A stretch of 64,000 nucleotides of DNA, from contig NZ_ANAC01000010.1 of the NCBI RefSeq assembly GCF_000341225.1, positions 62,001 through 126,000 on the forward strand, given 5' to 3'. Shown here piece after piece: positions 1 to 8,307 of this stretch (positions within the stretch are counted from its first letter, which is position 1; every line of letters begins with the position of its first letter). The position numbers were made by a program, and so were the translations under genes. Source of the DNA: Nocardiopsis alba DSM 43377 (GTDB taxonomy: Bacteria; Actinomycetota; Actinomycetes; Streptosporangiales; Streptosporangiaceae). The notes below the pieces were generated by a model that did not search any database, was not told where the DNA came from, and saw only the letters and a list, made by a program, of their open reading frames with translations.

Positions 1-589
1 TCCGCACGAGGATCTGGGCCAGGGGCGCCGAGATCGGGACCGCCAGGGTCAGGACCGGCAGGATCAGCCCCTCCACCGGCCCCGGCGCGATCACCGACAC
101 CAGGCCGAGCCGGAAGGAGAACACCTGGACCAACAGGATGCCGAGCCAGAACACCGGGACCGAGACGAACAGCGACGGCAGGGCCCGCAGGGCGCCGCGG
201 ATCCAGGAGAGCCGCGGATAGGTCGACAGGAAGGCGATCCCCACGGCGAGGATCACCGCCACGACGAACCCCAGCGAGGCCAGCAGGAGCGTGCCCGGCA
301 GGGCCTCGGCGATCATCCGGCTCACCGGCGTACCGCTCTGGACCGAGTAGCCGAAGTCCCCCCTCAGAAAGCCCAGGAGGGTGTGGAGGAACTGTCGGTG
401 GGCGGGGACGTCCACACCGTAGGCCTCGCGCAGGGCGGCGATCTGTTCCGGAGACAGCCCCAGTTCGGGGTTCTCGAACCTGATCATGACGGCGTCGCCG
501 GGCATGGCCTGGAGGAGGACGAACGCCGCGGTGAACGCGGCGAACAGCACCACCACGGCCTGTCCGACCCGTCGGAGTACGTAACGCAT
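1..589 (-). CDS. Peptide/nickel-type ABC transporter permease (DppB-like), C-terminus cut by window edge
   Basis: Inner-membrane permease of a peptide/nickel-type ABC importer. The reading frame opens at an ATG at 587-589 behind a GAGGAGG ribosome binding site and runs off the left edge after about 196 codons. The protein begins MRYVLRRVGQAVVVLF, the usual start of DppB/OppB permeases: one N-terminal transmembrane helix, a periplasmic stretch with PGD, then further hydrophobic segments (FVVAVILAVGIAF, VPVFWLGILLVQVF). It lies 31 bp behind the substrate-binding protein gene on the same strand, so the two form the front of one operon; the second permease and ATPases are probably beyond the edge. 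The family call is firm; the substrate cannot be read from sequence. Confidence 0.9.
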   Translation of the reverse strand, partial: MRYVLRRVGQAVVVLFAAFTAAFVLLQAMPGDAVMIRFENPELGLSPEQIAALREAYGVDVPAHRQFLHTLLGFLRGDFGYSVQSGTPVSRMIAEALPGTLLLASLGFVVAVILAVGIAFLSTYPRLSWIRGALRALPSLFVSVPVFWLGILLVQVFSFRLGLVSVIAPGPVEGLILPVLTLAVPISAPLAQILVR

Positions 590-620
590 ACGAGCTCCTC
601 CTCACTGAGTCCGGGGACCG

Positions 621-2273
621 TTACTCACTCAGCCAGACGCCCTGGAAGGAGGGGCGGGCGACGGATTCGAAACCGATCCCGTGCACGCTCGGGGCCACGC
701 CGTAGACCTGCGGCTCCTCGAACAGCGGGATGACGTAGGCCTGCTCCGAGAGGTAGCGCTGCGCCTCCGCGCTCGCCTCGTCGCGCTCCTCGGGGTCGGC
801 GGTGGAGGCCACCGCCTCCAGCAGCTCCTCCAGCCTCTCGTCCTCGACGGAGTCGCCCTTGGGGTCACGGTTGAGCAGGGTGTTGCGGTTCCGGGAGTGG
901 TACTGGCTCTTGATGACGTCGTGGTCGGCCCGGCCCACCATCGAGTGGTAGAGCTGCACCTGGTCGGGGTCGTTGATCGCCTCGGTGTAGGTGCCCGCGT
1001 CGGCCGCCAGGATCTGGAGATCGACCCCGATCCCGGCCAGCTGCCGGCCGACCAACGTCAGGGTCTCGAAGGAGCGCGGCTGCGGGGCGGCCTCGTTGAC
1101 CACCAGGGAGAGCCGTTCCCCGTCCTTCTCCCGGATCCCGTCGGATCCGACGGTCCAGCCGGCCTCCTCCAAGAGCTCCTCGGCGCGTTCGGGGTCGTAC
1201 TCCAGGTACTCGGACTGGTCCGCGTAGCCCTGGGCGGTGCTACTGAGCGTGGAGGTCGCCGGCGGGTAGTGGTCCGTGTAGATCGTGTCCACGACCTCTT
1301 GGCGGTCGATCCCGGCCACCAGCGCCCGGCGCACCTTCAGGTCGGAGAGGATCTCGTTGCCGAACCGCAGGCTGAGACTGTTGTTCACCCCGTTGGTCTG
1401 CGGCGCGAGGATCTCGATACCGGCCGCCTCGACCCGCTCCTCGTCCTGGGCCTGGACGTAACGGGCGACGTGCGCCTGTCCTGAGGTCAGGGCCCCCACT
1501 CGGACACTGTCCTCGGGGGTGACGTTGATCCGGACCTCGTCCAGGTAGGGACGTCCCTGGTTCTCCCAGCTCTCCGGTGCCCAGGCGTAGTCCTCGCGGG
1601 CGGTGAGGGTGAGACCGGTGCCCAGTTCCTCGTCGGAGACGACGAACGGGCCGGAGCCGATCACCTCGGTCGCGTTGCCGGGGCTGAAGCCCTCCTGGGC
1701 CAGTTCGAGGGTCTCGGCGGAGAGCAGGCCGGAGTTGATGGTGGAGGTGGCCTGGAGGAACCCGGGCGAGGGGGCGTCGAAGTGGAAGCGGACGGTGTTC
1801 TCGTCCAGGACCTCGCTGCTCTCGTAGTTGTTGATCGCCTCGGAGACGATGAGGGCGCGATCCTGATCGCCCAGCCCGTAGAGGTCGAAGTTGGCGGCGA
1901 CGACCTCCGCATCCAGCGGAGAGCCGTCCGAGAAGGTGACGTCGCCGCGCAGGGTGAAGGTGTACTCGGTGGCGTCCTCGTCGACCTCCCAATCGGTGGC
2001 GATCCAGGGCTCGAACTCCAGGGTCTCGGGGTCCTGGTGGACGAGTCGGTCGGCGATGTTGTTGACCAGTCCGCCGTTGGGGTAGAAGCCCGCCTCGGGC
2101 GGATAGAGGCTGTCGTGGGGCTGGTACTCCAGGTAGACGAGGGAGCCGCCCTGGACGGGTTCACCGTCGGCTCCGGCCCCGGAGGAGGCCGGGGATCCGC
2201 AGGCCGTGAGAAGGGCGAGTACGGCCGCGGTCGGCAGAAGCAGGGCACGTGACGGGATGGGAGCGTGGGACAC
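621..2273 (-). CDS. ABC transporter substrate-binding lipoprotein, SBP family 5
   Basis: Extracytoplasmic binding protein that delivers a peptide-like or metal-chelate solute to the adjacent permease. The 550-residue product has a lipoprotein signal with lipobox LLTAC near residue 25, then a typical family-5 body: a region around residues 75-150 rich in DW and FTLRGDVTFSDGSPLDA, which is the family signature, and a C-terminal lobe ending VPLFEEPQVYGV. Length matches the family (500-600). It is first in the operon, ahead of the permease gene at 1-589. An AT-rich stretch about 200 bp upstream may hold its promoter. Ligand unknown; oligopeptide, nickel or other solutes are all possible. Confidence 0.92.
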   Translation of the reverse strand: MSHAPIPSRALLLPTAAVLALLTACGSPASSGAGADGEPVQGGSLVYLEYQPHDSLYPPEAGFYPNGGLVNNIADRLVHQDPETLEFEPWIATDWEVDEDATEYTFTLRGDVTFSDGSPLDAEVVAANFDLYGLGDQDRALIVSEAINNYESSEVLDENTVRFHFDAPSPGFLQATSTINSGLLSAETLELAQEGFSPGNATEVIGSGPFVVSDEELGTGLTLTAREDYAWAPESWENQGRPYLDEVRINVTPEDSVRVGALTSGQAHVARYVQAQDEERVEAAGIEILAPQTNGVNNSLSLRFGNEILSDLKVRRALVAGIDRQEVVDTIYTDHYPPATSTLSSTAQGYADQSEYLEYDPERAEELLEEAGWTVGSDGIREKDGERLSLVVNEAAPQPRSFETLTLVGRQLAGIGVDLQILAADAGTYTEAINDPDQVQLYHSMVGRADHDVIKSQYHSRNRNTLLNRDPKGDSVEDERLEELLEAVASTADPEERDEASAEAQRYLSEQAYVIPLFEEPQVYGVAPSVHGIGFESVARPSFQGVWLSE

Positions 2274-2465
2274 GTTCTTCCTCTCGAAACCGACGGCCGG
2301 GATGCGGGCCCGTTGGAGTCACGGGTTCTCGCGGGGACGTCCCCGCCGCGTCGGATAGCACTTGCGCCCGACGGTCGCGGGCGCCTGGTCTTGCTCGGGA
2401 GCACCCCACCGCCGTACGAGGGTTGCTGTCCCGCCTGCCGAGCCAGACGGCGGGAGCTCTTGACC

Positions 2466-2510
2466 GGACAAAAACATATCATACAGGTAGGAAAACTCGA
2501 TTTAAGGGAC
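2466..2510 (-). promoter_or_regulatory. AT-rich stretch upstream of the ABC binding-protein gene, possible promoter
   Basis: The 293-bp gap 2274-2566 has no convincing gene. Its only contrast is this AT-rich island in a very GC-rich setting. On the minus strand it contains TTAAAT and TATGAT separated by 16 bp, a loose -35/-10 pair pointing at the binding-protein gene about 190 bp away. The -35 match is poor, so this is a weak call. Confidence 0.3.
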
Positions 2511-2566
2511 GAGTGACCCCCGCCACCCGAGGGCCGAGCCTCGGGGAGAACGTGTTCACACGGCTC

Positions 2567-3406
2567 TCAGCAGGCCTCGAAGAGATGCTCCGGGTCGGAG
2601 GAGGGGACCAGCGCCGCGTCCCTCAACAGCACACGATCCGGACGTTCGGGATCAGCGCACACCACATCGAAGTCGAGAGCGGCCTCCGCCAGCTCCTCGG
2701 GGTACTCCACCGCGAGCACGTTCCCCGAACCGTAGACCCTGGTGTAGGCGCCGCACTCGTGCCACGCGGCGCAGGACTCGGTGACGGCGAGGTCGAACCC
2801 CACCTCGTCATGGCCGCGACCGGTCTCCTCCGCCGTGTTCTTCTGCGCCGCGGCCAGACCACGCCCGTGGGCGACACCGACCAGGACCGAGGCCAGAGCC
2901 AGGTTGTCGTCGACCGTCAGAGCCTCACCCGAACGCAGATACGAGTCGAGGTTGTCGAACTCGACGGCGTCGAACCCGGCGTCCGCGCATCGATCGATGG
3001 TCTCGGTGAGGATCTCGGCGATCCGCTCCCGGCGCTCGCCGGTGGAGGTGTCCAGGATCCGTTCGTCCGGCCAGCCCGGGTCCACCACCGGCTCGCCGTC
3101 CTCACCCCTGAGCACCAGGTCGGGATCCTCCTCGAGCCAGCGGTCGAGCTCGTCCGGCTGGGTCTGGAAGCCGTTGACGTAACAGACCGAGTACAGGCCG
3201 GGGGCGGGCTCGGCGGTGCTGTCGCGCACCACCGTGGTGACCCCTTCGGGCGGCGGATAGGCGCCGCCCAATTGGTAGTCGAAGCCGCCTTCGGGAGGAA
3301 GCTCCACCGCCCGTTCGGGGGCGCACCCCACACCCGAGAGCGCCAGGACGACCGCCCCGAACACCACCGCGACGCGCCCGCGACCCCGAACCATGCCTCG
3401 ACCCAC
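2567..3406 (-). CDS. Secreted lipoprotein, GH114-like endo-alpha-1,4-polygalactosaminidase family
   Basis: The 279-residue product has an Arg-rich N-terminus, a hydrophobic helix and a lipobox LSGVGC near residue 28, so it should be an outer-face lipoprotein. The mature part starts with FDYQLGGAYPPPEGV, runs through GLYSVCYVNGFQTQP and contains CADAGFDAVEFDNLDSY around residue 145. This set of TIM-barrel motifs resembles the TM1410/GH114 glycosidase group, whose known members cut galactosaminogalactan-type polymers. Length fits (230-290). A second in-frame ATG at codon 5 is also possible. The gene stands alone between the ABC operon and the CRISPR remnants. Family call fairly sure, substrate inferred. 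Confidence 0.75.
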   Translation of the reverse strand: MGRGMVRGRGRVAVVFGAVVLALSGVGCAPERAVELPPEGGFDYQLGGAYPPPEGVTTVVRDSTAEPAPGLYSVCYVNGFQTQPDELDRWLEEDPDLVLRGEDGEPVVDPGWPDERILDTSTGERRERIAEILTETIDRCADAGFDAVEFDNLDSYLRSGEALTVDDNLALASVLVGVAHGRGLAAAQKNTAEETGRGHDEVGFDLAVTESCAAWHECGAYTRVYGSGNVLAVEYPEELAEAALDFDVVCADPERPDRVLLRDAALVPSSDPEHLFEAC

Positions 3407-3508
3407 CCCTTCACCGCGGAGGAGGCACGATCAAGGAGCGCGACGACCTCCGGACACCCCGAACCCCGTCATTGTGCCAAAGCCCCGCACGCGCCCCTAG
3501 GACAGGCC

Positions 3509-3693
3509 CATCCCATCTCCGCGCGGACGGAGAACAGCACTCAGGTCTCACGCGATCTCGCATGTCACCTGGAGACATCCCCGCGTACGCGGGGGACCGT
3601 AAGGACGCTGGAGACACGACTTCACGGCGGAAGACCGGACACTCCCGCACACGGAGGACAACCGGGCCCGGAACCGCTCATCTCGTACAGCAG
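3509..3693 (-). repeat. Fossil CRISPR repeats at the leader-distal end of the main array
   Basis: Three decayed repeat copies continue the 61-bp rhythm of the array below its first good repeat. They lie at about 3509-3537 (17 of 29 positions match the consensus, counted by eye), 3571-3599 (20 of 29) and about 3635-3663 (13 of 29, marginal). The copy at 3571 keeps the core CCCCGCGTACGCGGGG. Spacing between them and to 3694 is about 59-64 bp, so they are old repeat-spacer units that have drifted and probably no longer yield crRNA. Confidence 0.65.
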
Positions 3694-4271
3694 GGAGCCA
3701 TCCCCGCGTACGCGGGGAGCAGGACGGAGCCATGCTCACCAGTGCGCTGGAGGCGGGATCACCCCCGCGTGCGCGGGGAGCAGCAGAGCCGCCGCGCGGT
3801 TGCGCCACCAGTCGCGGGATCACCCCCGCGTGCGCGGGGAGCAGCGCGATCCAGAGCACCTGAAGTTCTACGCCGAGGGATCACCCCCGCGTGCGCGGGG
3901 AGCAGTAGAACACCTCGCTTCCCTTGGCGGGGATGGCGGGATCACCCCCGCGTGCGTGGGGAGCAGCGCTTAGGCGGTACGGGGCGTCACCCCGTACCGG
4001 GATCACCCCCGCGTGCGTGGGGAGCAGGCCCGCCGTACGGCCCCGCGTGCTCTGACTCAGGGATCACCCCCGCGTGCGTGGGGAGCAGCACGCAGGGCTC
4101 CTTCTCATCGTTGGGTCGCAGGGATCACCCCCGCGTGCGTGGGGAGCAGCGGAGGCGCGTGTTCGTCTCCTCCAGGCGGTTGGGATCACCCCCGCGTGCG
4201 TGGGGAGCAGAGGGTTCTACCTTCTGGGGGCATGCCAGTTGAGGGATCACCCCCGCGTGCGTGGGGAGCAG
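3694..4271 (-). CRISPR. Main type I-E CRISPR array, 10 repeats and 9 spacers
   Basis: Ten 29-bp repeats start at 3694, 3755, 3816, 3877, 3938, 3999, 4060, 4121, 4182 and 4243, at an exact 61-bp period, so all nine spacers are 32 bp. On the plus strand most repeats begin GGGATCACCCCCGCG and end GGGGAGCAG; the reverse strand begins CTGCTCCCC, the normal 5' end of a type I-E repeat. The crRNA is therefore read on the minus strand, like the cas genes, with the leader at the high-coordinate end. The six leader-side repeats carry GCGTGCGTGGGG, the next three GCGTGCGCGGGG, and the most distal GCGTACGCGGGG plus further changes. The repeat hairpin is the substrate for the Cas6e encoded upstream. Confidence 0.97.
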
Positions 4272-4360
4272 CCTCGTTGACCTGCACGTTCATCAGCCGG
4301 ATAGGCCCGAATCCGCACGTTGTGGAAATTCAGACACACGAACCAATTCACCCACACTCC
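4272..4360 (-). promoter_or_regulatory. CRISPR leader between cas2 and the main array
   Basis: The 89 bp between the cas2 stop codon and the first repeat hold no gene and no further repeat. Position next to the youngest repeats, downstream of cas1-cas2, marks it as the leader where new spacers are inserted and from which, or through which from the cas operon, the array is transcribed on the minus strand. It is somewhat richer in A and T (for example GTGGAAATTCAGACACACG at 4320-4338) than its surroundings. No clear promoter motif was recognised. Confidence 0.6.
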
Positions 4361-4714
4361 TCACCTGCCGAACCGGCGCCTCTTCGAGGCCTTACTCCAG
4401 CCCTTCTTCACCGGAACCGGGGCGGTCGCAGCTCCCCCGCCCTCCTTGGGACGCTGGATCAGGGTCATTCCCTCGTGATCCACCGGCCTCCACTTGTGTT
4501 CAAAGGTCTCGAAGGCGAACCCCTGCTCGTTGTCGGTCGCATGCACGAGCAGCGCCCTGCCATTGCCGGCGTACTGCCGGACCTCCTCCCACAAGACCTC
4601 CCGGACCCGCGCGGAGGGCTTGCCGATGAACACGTTCGGGGCGATCTGCAACAACCATCTCGTGAGATGGCCGCGCAGTCCTGCCGGACAGTTCGTGAGG
4701 ATGATGACCGTCAC
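4361..4714 (-). CDS. cas2: CRISPR-associated endoribonuclease-fold protein Cas2, type I-E
   Basis: Structural partner of Cas1 in the spacer integration complex. The 117-residue product starts MTVIILTNCPAGLRGHLTRW and contains APNVFIGKPSARVREVLWE, the type I-E Cas2 signature. A basic tail (KKGWSKASKRRRFGR) follows the fold and is a little longer than in E. coli Cas2 (94 residues). Its ATG overlaps the cas1 stop by four bases, so translation is coupled. It is the last gene of the cas operon, 89 bp before the array. Confident. Confidence 0.96.
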   Translation of the reverse strand: MTVIILTNCPAGLRGHLTRWLLQIAPNVFIGKPSARVREVLWEEVRQYAGNGRALLVHATDNEQGFAFETFEHKWRPVDHEGMTLIQRPKEGGGAATAPVPVKKGWSKASKRRRFGR

Positions 4715-5643
4715 CAGATCACCCCGAGGTTCCTACCCGACTCGATGTCCGGCCCCTGGTCGGTCCGGAGACCCACACGGTCCGTCTCCTCGACCTTCTT
4801 CCCCTGCAGCAGCAGCTCCTTGATGTCCCCGACACACCGCTCGAGTAGCCCCTCCTCATGGATACGGTCGCGGAGGGCACGCCGCGTTCGTGCTCCAACC
4901 TCCTCATCCCCTTCCGCCGCCACGTCGAAGGCGACCGGTACGGCCACTTCGACCCGGTACAGATCGGCCACGTCGAGCACGAACGACTGTTCGTGTCCCG
5001 AATGCACGAAGCCCAGCCCCGGGCAGCAACCCAGGGCCGCGACCACGGACTGGGCCACACCGTAGAAACACTGCGCCGCGGCGGTGATCGCCTGGTTCGG
5101 AGCGTCCCCCTCGTCGAATCTTCCGGGGACGTATCTTCTCCCTTTCCATTCGACCCCGGTCCGGGCGGAGTGTTCCCGGTAGGCCGCTTTGACCCGGTCG
5201 CCCTCCATCCCCAGCAACTCCCGGCGGCTCCGTCCCTCCACGTTCTCCCCGGGGAACCGCTTCAGGTACATCGCCCGCGCCACGTCGAGCCGACTCCTCT
5301 TGTTGGCCCACAGCCTGGCCTGAGCCTCCACCAAGGCCGAGCTACGGGTCAGGGAACGTCCTCCGGAGTAGTAGCGCACCCCGTTCTCACCGACCCACAC
5401 GACCCCCGCTCCGCTGTCGCCCAAGAGCGCCATCGCCTGATGCGTGACCCGTGTCCCCGGCCCCAGGAGAAGGGTTCCGATGGTCGCGCCGGGAATGTAG
5501 CGAACGCCTTCGCCGTCCTCCGCGGTGATCGCGTTGTCCTCTCGATGGATCACGCATCTCTCGAGGTAGACGAAGGAACTCCGGTCCTCCGCTCTGGTCA
5601 GTTCACGCGGATTCAGCGCGGCACGTCTACCCACCGTCGCCAT
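4711..5643 (-). CDS. cas1: CRISPR-associated integrase Cas1, type I-E
   Basis: Integrase that inserts new spacers at the leader end of the array. I place the start at the ATG 5641-5643 (MATVGRRAALNPREL): it follows GGTGAGGTGAC and lies 2 bp after the cas6e stop, whereas the longer open frame to 5712 would overlap cas6e by 67 bp. That gives 310 residues, close to the 305 of E. coli Cas1. Metal-site residues align with E. coli E141, H208 and D218/D221: here E147 in LLGMEGDRV, H214 in GFVHSGHE and D224/D227 in FVLDVADLYR. The active site is therefore intact. Stop overlaps the cas2 start (ATGA). Confidence 0.96.
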   Translation of the reverse strand: MATVGRRAALNPRELTRAEDRSSFVYLERCVIHREDNAITAEDGEGVRYIPGATIGTLLLGPGTRVTHQAMALLGDSGAGVVWVGENGVRYYSGGRSLTRSSALVEAQARLWANKRSRLDVARAMYLKRFPGENVEGRSRRELLGMEGDRVKAAYREHSARTGVEWKGRRYVPGRFDEGDAPNQAITAAAQCFYGVAQSVVAALGCCPGLGFVHSGHEQSFVLDVADLYRVEVAVPVAFDVAAEGDEEVGARTRRALRDRIHEEGLLERCVGDIKELLLQGKKVEETDRVGLRTDQGPDIESGRNLGVIW

Positions 5644-5645
5644 CG

Positions 5646-6395
5646 TCACCTCACCGGGGCCAGGGTCATCAGACCACACCCATAGGCCTTCGCCCGACCG
5701 ATCCCCGCGCACAGAGCCCTCCGCAGGGCCTCGGGGTCGGTGACGGTCAGCCTCCCATCGAAGGTGGCGGTGACCACGGGGACCCGCATGCGTGCTCCCT
5801 TCCTGTGCGGGCGCGGGTCGGGCTTATCGAACCCCGAGTCGTCGCGCCCATGCACCAGCAGATCGTAACCGTCGATCTCCGGCAGGGCCGGTTCCGTCCC
5901 CTCACGACGCAGCACCTCGAACCCCCGGCCCGCCTGCTGTTTGAGCAACCATCCGGCCTGGTGGCGAGGGGTCACGTGCGCGGTGCGCTTGGTCTCCTCA
6001 CCGTCCTTGCGACGAATACTGTGCACGGGGTTGGCGGTGAGCCGAAAACCCCAGGTCTGCCCGGCCTCCAACCGGGACAGGAACCCGGTGTAGTCGTGTG
6101 TGCTCCACCAGGTCTCCGGATCTGACCTGGGCCAGCCCGCCTGTTCCACCATGTGGGTCAGCTCGGGGCGGCTCGGGCTCACCATGTATAGAAAGACCTC
6201 GGCCTTGGCGTTACGGTCCACGCGCCACAAAACCCGGGGGCCACCGGGCTCGGCCGCCGCACCGGAGGGAACCGGGGAGGTCGGCAGCAGGCCGGGGAAA
6301 CCCCCCAGTACGGCCGCGTGCATGGCCTGTGGGGAGGAGAGCAGCCTGCGCGAGCCGGAACGATGGGTGTTGAGACGGAATCGGGTCAGGTACAT
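5646..6395 (-). CDS. cas6e: CRISPR pre-crRNA endoribonuclease Cas6e (CasE/Cse3)
   Basis: Cleaves the array transcript within each repeat hairpin and stays bound to the crRNA in Cascade. The 249-residue protein starts MYLTRFRLNTHRSGSRRLL; H26 (in SPQAMHAAVLGGF) sits at the position of the catalytic histidine of Cse3. The C-terminus has the glycine-rich loop GIGRAKAYGCGLMTL, typical of the second ferredoxin-like fold. Length is as usual (200-250). Its first base overlaps the last base of cas5e, and cas1 follows after 2 bp. Confidence 0.95.
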   Translation of the reverse strand: MYLTRFRLNTHRSGSRRLLSSPQAMHAAVLGGFPGLLPTSPVPSGAAAEPGGPRVLWRVDRNAKAEVFLYMVSPSRPELTHMVEQAGWPRSDPETWWSTHDYTGFLSRLEAGQTWGFRLTANPVHSIRRKDGEETKRTAHVTPRHQAGWLLKQQAGRGFEVLRREGTEPALPEIDGYDLLVHGRDDSGFDKPDPRPHRKGARMRVPVVTATFDGRLTVTDPEALRRALCAGIGRAKAYGCGLMTLAPVR

Positions 6396-7123
6396 CAGTT
6401 GGCTCCCAGGGCCGAAAGGGGGTCGTGATCGGGGGCCGTTCGGCTGTGCGCGTGAGGGACGGGCACCGTGACCGCTCCGGAGCGGACCGCCCGCAGACCG
6501 TAGCGTCGGTGCCTCGGATCGAAACTGATCGGAAGATCGCGCAGGGTGTCGGCACCACCGTCACCGGGCTCGGCGTCGACCAGAACGCCCAACTCGACCT
6601 CGACCGTCCCCCTCCCCGCACGCCGCGACCGATACCACTGCGAGGCCTGCCACGGCTGGTCGCGCAGCACGTCCTCGACGCTTCCGGCGACCGGTTCGCA
6701 CAGGTCGAGGGGGCGTGAGGGCGGGCAGGAACGCCGTCCCAGGTAGGGAAGGTAGACGGGGCTTCGCACCGCGGAGTACAGCGCCCCGATCAGTTCCGGG
6801 TTCCCTTCCAGCGCGACGACGTACACCGCGTCGGCCTGGTAGAAGCGCTCGGAGATCGGCATGGAGACACCGGTGACCTGGTGATGGGCGGTCTGGTAGT
6901 CGCGTACACGCACACCAGGCTGATCCACACGGACGCCGTAGCGCAGCGCCACCAGATCGGACAGGTCCGCTACACGTTCTCTGCCCAAGGCCGCGGCGAG
7001 CAGCCCGATCACACCGCTCTTGGTCGGGGAGTTCTCCGTACCCCGCCGGGAGAACCGAGAGGAGGATCCCCACGCTTGGAGCGGCCCCGCCAGGACCAGG
7101 GGCAGGGTGTGCGTGGCACTCAT
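6395..7123 (-). CDS. cas5e: Cascade subunit Cas5e (CasD)
   Basis: RAMP-fold subunit that caps the 5' handle of the crRNA in type I-E Cascade. The 242-residue product begins MSATHTLPLVLAGPLQAWG and continues SSRFSRRGTENSPTKSGVIG, the N-terminal signature of CasD; its C-terminal half carries the RRYGLRAVRSGAVTVPVPH stretch. The start overlaps the cas7e stop by 4 bp (ATGA) and the stop overlaps the cas6e start, so it is tightly coupled. All family features are present and nothing looks damaged. Confidence 0.95.
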   Translation of the reverse strand: MSATHTLPLVLAGPLQAWGSSSRFSRRGTENSPTKSGVIGLLAAALGRERVADLSDLVALRYGVRVDQPGVRVRDYQTAHHQVTGVSMPISERFYQADAVYVVALEGNPELIGALYSAVRSPVYLPYLGRRSCPPSRPLDLCEPVAGSVEDVLRDQPWQASQWYRSRRAGRGTVEVELGVLVDAEPGDGGADTLRDLPISFDPRHRRYGLRAVRSGAVTVPVPHAHSRTAPDHDPLSALGAN

Positions 7124-8307
7124 TCCGCCGACGCCTGTCGACCCGCGACGGCCGCGCCGACCCGCTCGACCAGTTCCGGCAGGGTGACGTCCTCGCCCAG
7201 CCCGGCGAGCTCGGCGGTGCGCTCTCCGACCCGGACCACCCAGGTGTCGACGTCGTCGCTCGCCCCGAACGCCTTCTCCACCTGGGGCACGTACTCGGCG
7301 AGGCGTTCACAGGCCTGGGCGACGTGACCGGCCTCGGCCTCGACCGGCTCCTCGAAGGCCCCCACGAAGCTGATCGGGCGGGCACCGCGCAGCTTCACGA
7401 CGACCGCGTCGGGCAGGGTGTGATGACCGAAGGTGTTGATCTTGCCGGTGGGCAGCGATTCCACGAAACCACGAACGAACGCCTCGACGGCACGGCGCAG
7501 CGGCTCGGTGATCGGCTCGTCCTCACGCAGCCCCTCACCCAGGTTCCTACGGAGCAGGTCCACGTCCACGGCCGCGTACCGGTACAAGGTCGAGGAGTTG
7601 AACTCGACGGTGCCGATCATGCCGGCGCCGGTCTCCTCCTCCGGATTCTTGTCGTCGACCGCCGTGTAGTAGTCCGATTCGTTCTCCACCGCGTGCACGC
7701 TGATGGCGTGCGCCACCTGGGCCGCGGCGTCGACGTTGATGTCGGCCCCGTCGGCGACCATCCGACCGAACAGGGCGATGTCGACGGAGTGGTGGGTGTC
7801 GGCGATGGACTTCGCCCGGGCCTTGTTCTCCTTCTCCTTCAGGAAGGCCTTGATGTCCTCACGCCCCTCCACCGCGAGTTCCGCGAGGCCTTCGCGCTGG
7901 CGGGCGCTGAGGAACATGAGGTAGGCGGACTCGGGCGCGGGCGCGGGGTCGCCGTTCTTCTTGGCGGCGTCGACCTTGCGTTTGGGGGGCTCGATCTTGG
8001 AGCCGGTGGCCACCTGGATGGTCTCCGCCGCGAGGGCGAGCGCCTCGGCCTCCTCGATGGAGGGTTCGATCTCCCGGATACGGGAGGAGACGAGTTCGGC
8101 GACACGCTTGGTACGCGTACCCAGTTCACGAGGGTCGAGCAAGGAGCCGAAGGCGGTCCGGGTGGCGCGCTTCCAGGCCTGACTGGAGACCCTGGAACGG
8201 CGAGCTCCACCGTAGACGGCGGTCTTGGGGGTCCCTGTGTCATCACGGTTGAGGTTGCTGGGCGGAACGGTCTGCAACACGTGCACGTCGAGGATGGTGC
8301 GGCTCAT
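7120..8307 (-). CDS. cas7e: Cascade backbone subunit Cas7e (CasC/Cse4)
   Basis: Forms the six-fold filament that holds the crRNA in Cascade. The 395-residue protein starts MSRTILDVHVLQTVPPSNLN and includes RDDTGTPKTAVYGGARRSRV and SSQAWKRATR, the typical N-terminal motif; the middle has HSVDIALFGRMVADG and the C-terminal part KINTFGHHTLPDAVVVKLRG. Length is a little above E. coli CasC (363). A GAGGACACC site precedes the ATG. Unlike the other cas junctions it is separated from the upstream cse2 gene by 153 bp, so it may need its own ribosome loading. Confidence 0.96.
   Translation of the reverse strand: MSRTILDVHVLQTVPPSNLNRDDTGTPKTAVYGGARRSRVSSQAWKRATRTAFGSLLDPRELGTRTKRVAELVSSRIREIEPSIEEAEALALAAETIQVATGSKIEPPKRKVDAAKKNGDPAPAPESAYLMFLSARQREGLAELAVEGREDIKAFLKEKENKARAKSIADTHHSVDIALFGRMVADGADINVDAAAQVAHAISVHAVENESDYYTAVDDKNPEEETGAGMIGTVEFNSSTLYRYAAVDVDLLRRNLGEGLREDEPITEPLRRAVEAFVRGFVESLPTGKINTFGHHTLPDAVVVKLRGARPISFVGAFEEPVEAEAGHVAQACERLAEYVPQVEKAFGASDDVDTWVVRVGERTAELAGLGEDVTLPELVERVGAAVAGRQASAE

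Noticed and set aside
2249..3973. 574-codon open frame on the plus strand through the GH114 gene and into the CRISPR array
   Set aside because: It is the antisense of the GH114 gene and then repeat-encoded peptide (ITPACAGSS, PRVRGEQ patterns) with no start site of quality. The repeats lack stops in several frames, which makes false frames.
3472..4280. Long plus-strand frames inside the CRISPR array
   Set aside because: Periodic peptide such as GSPPRARGA every 20-21 residues is simply the CRISPR repeat translated.
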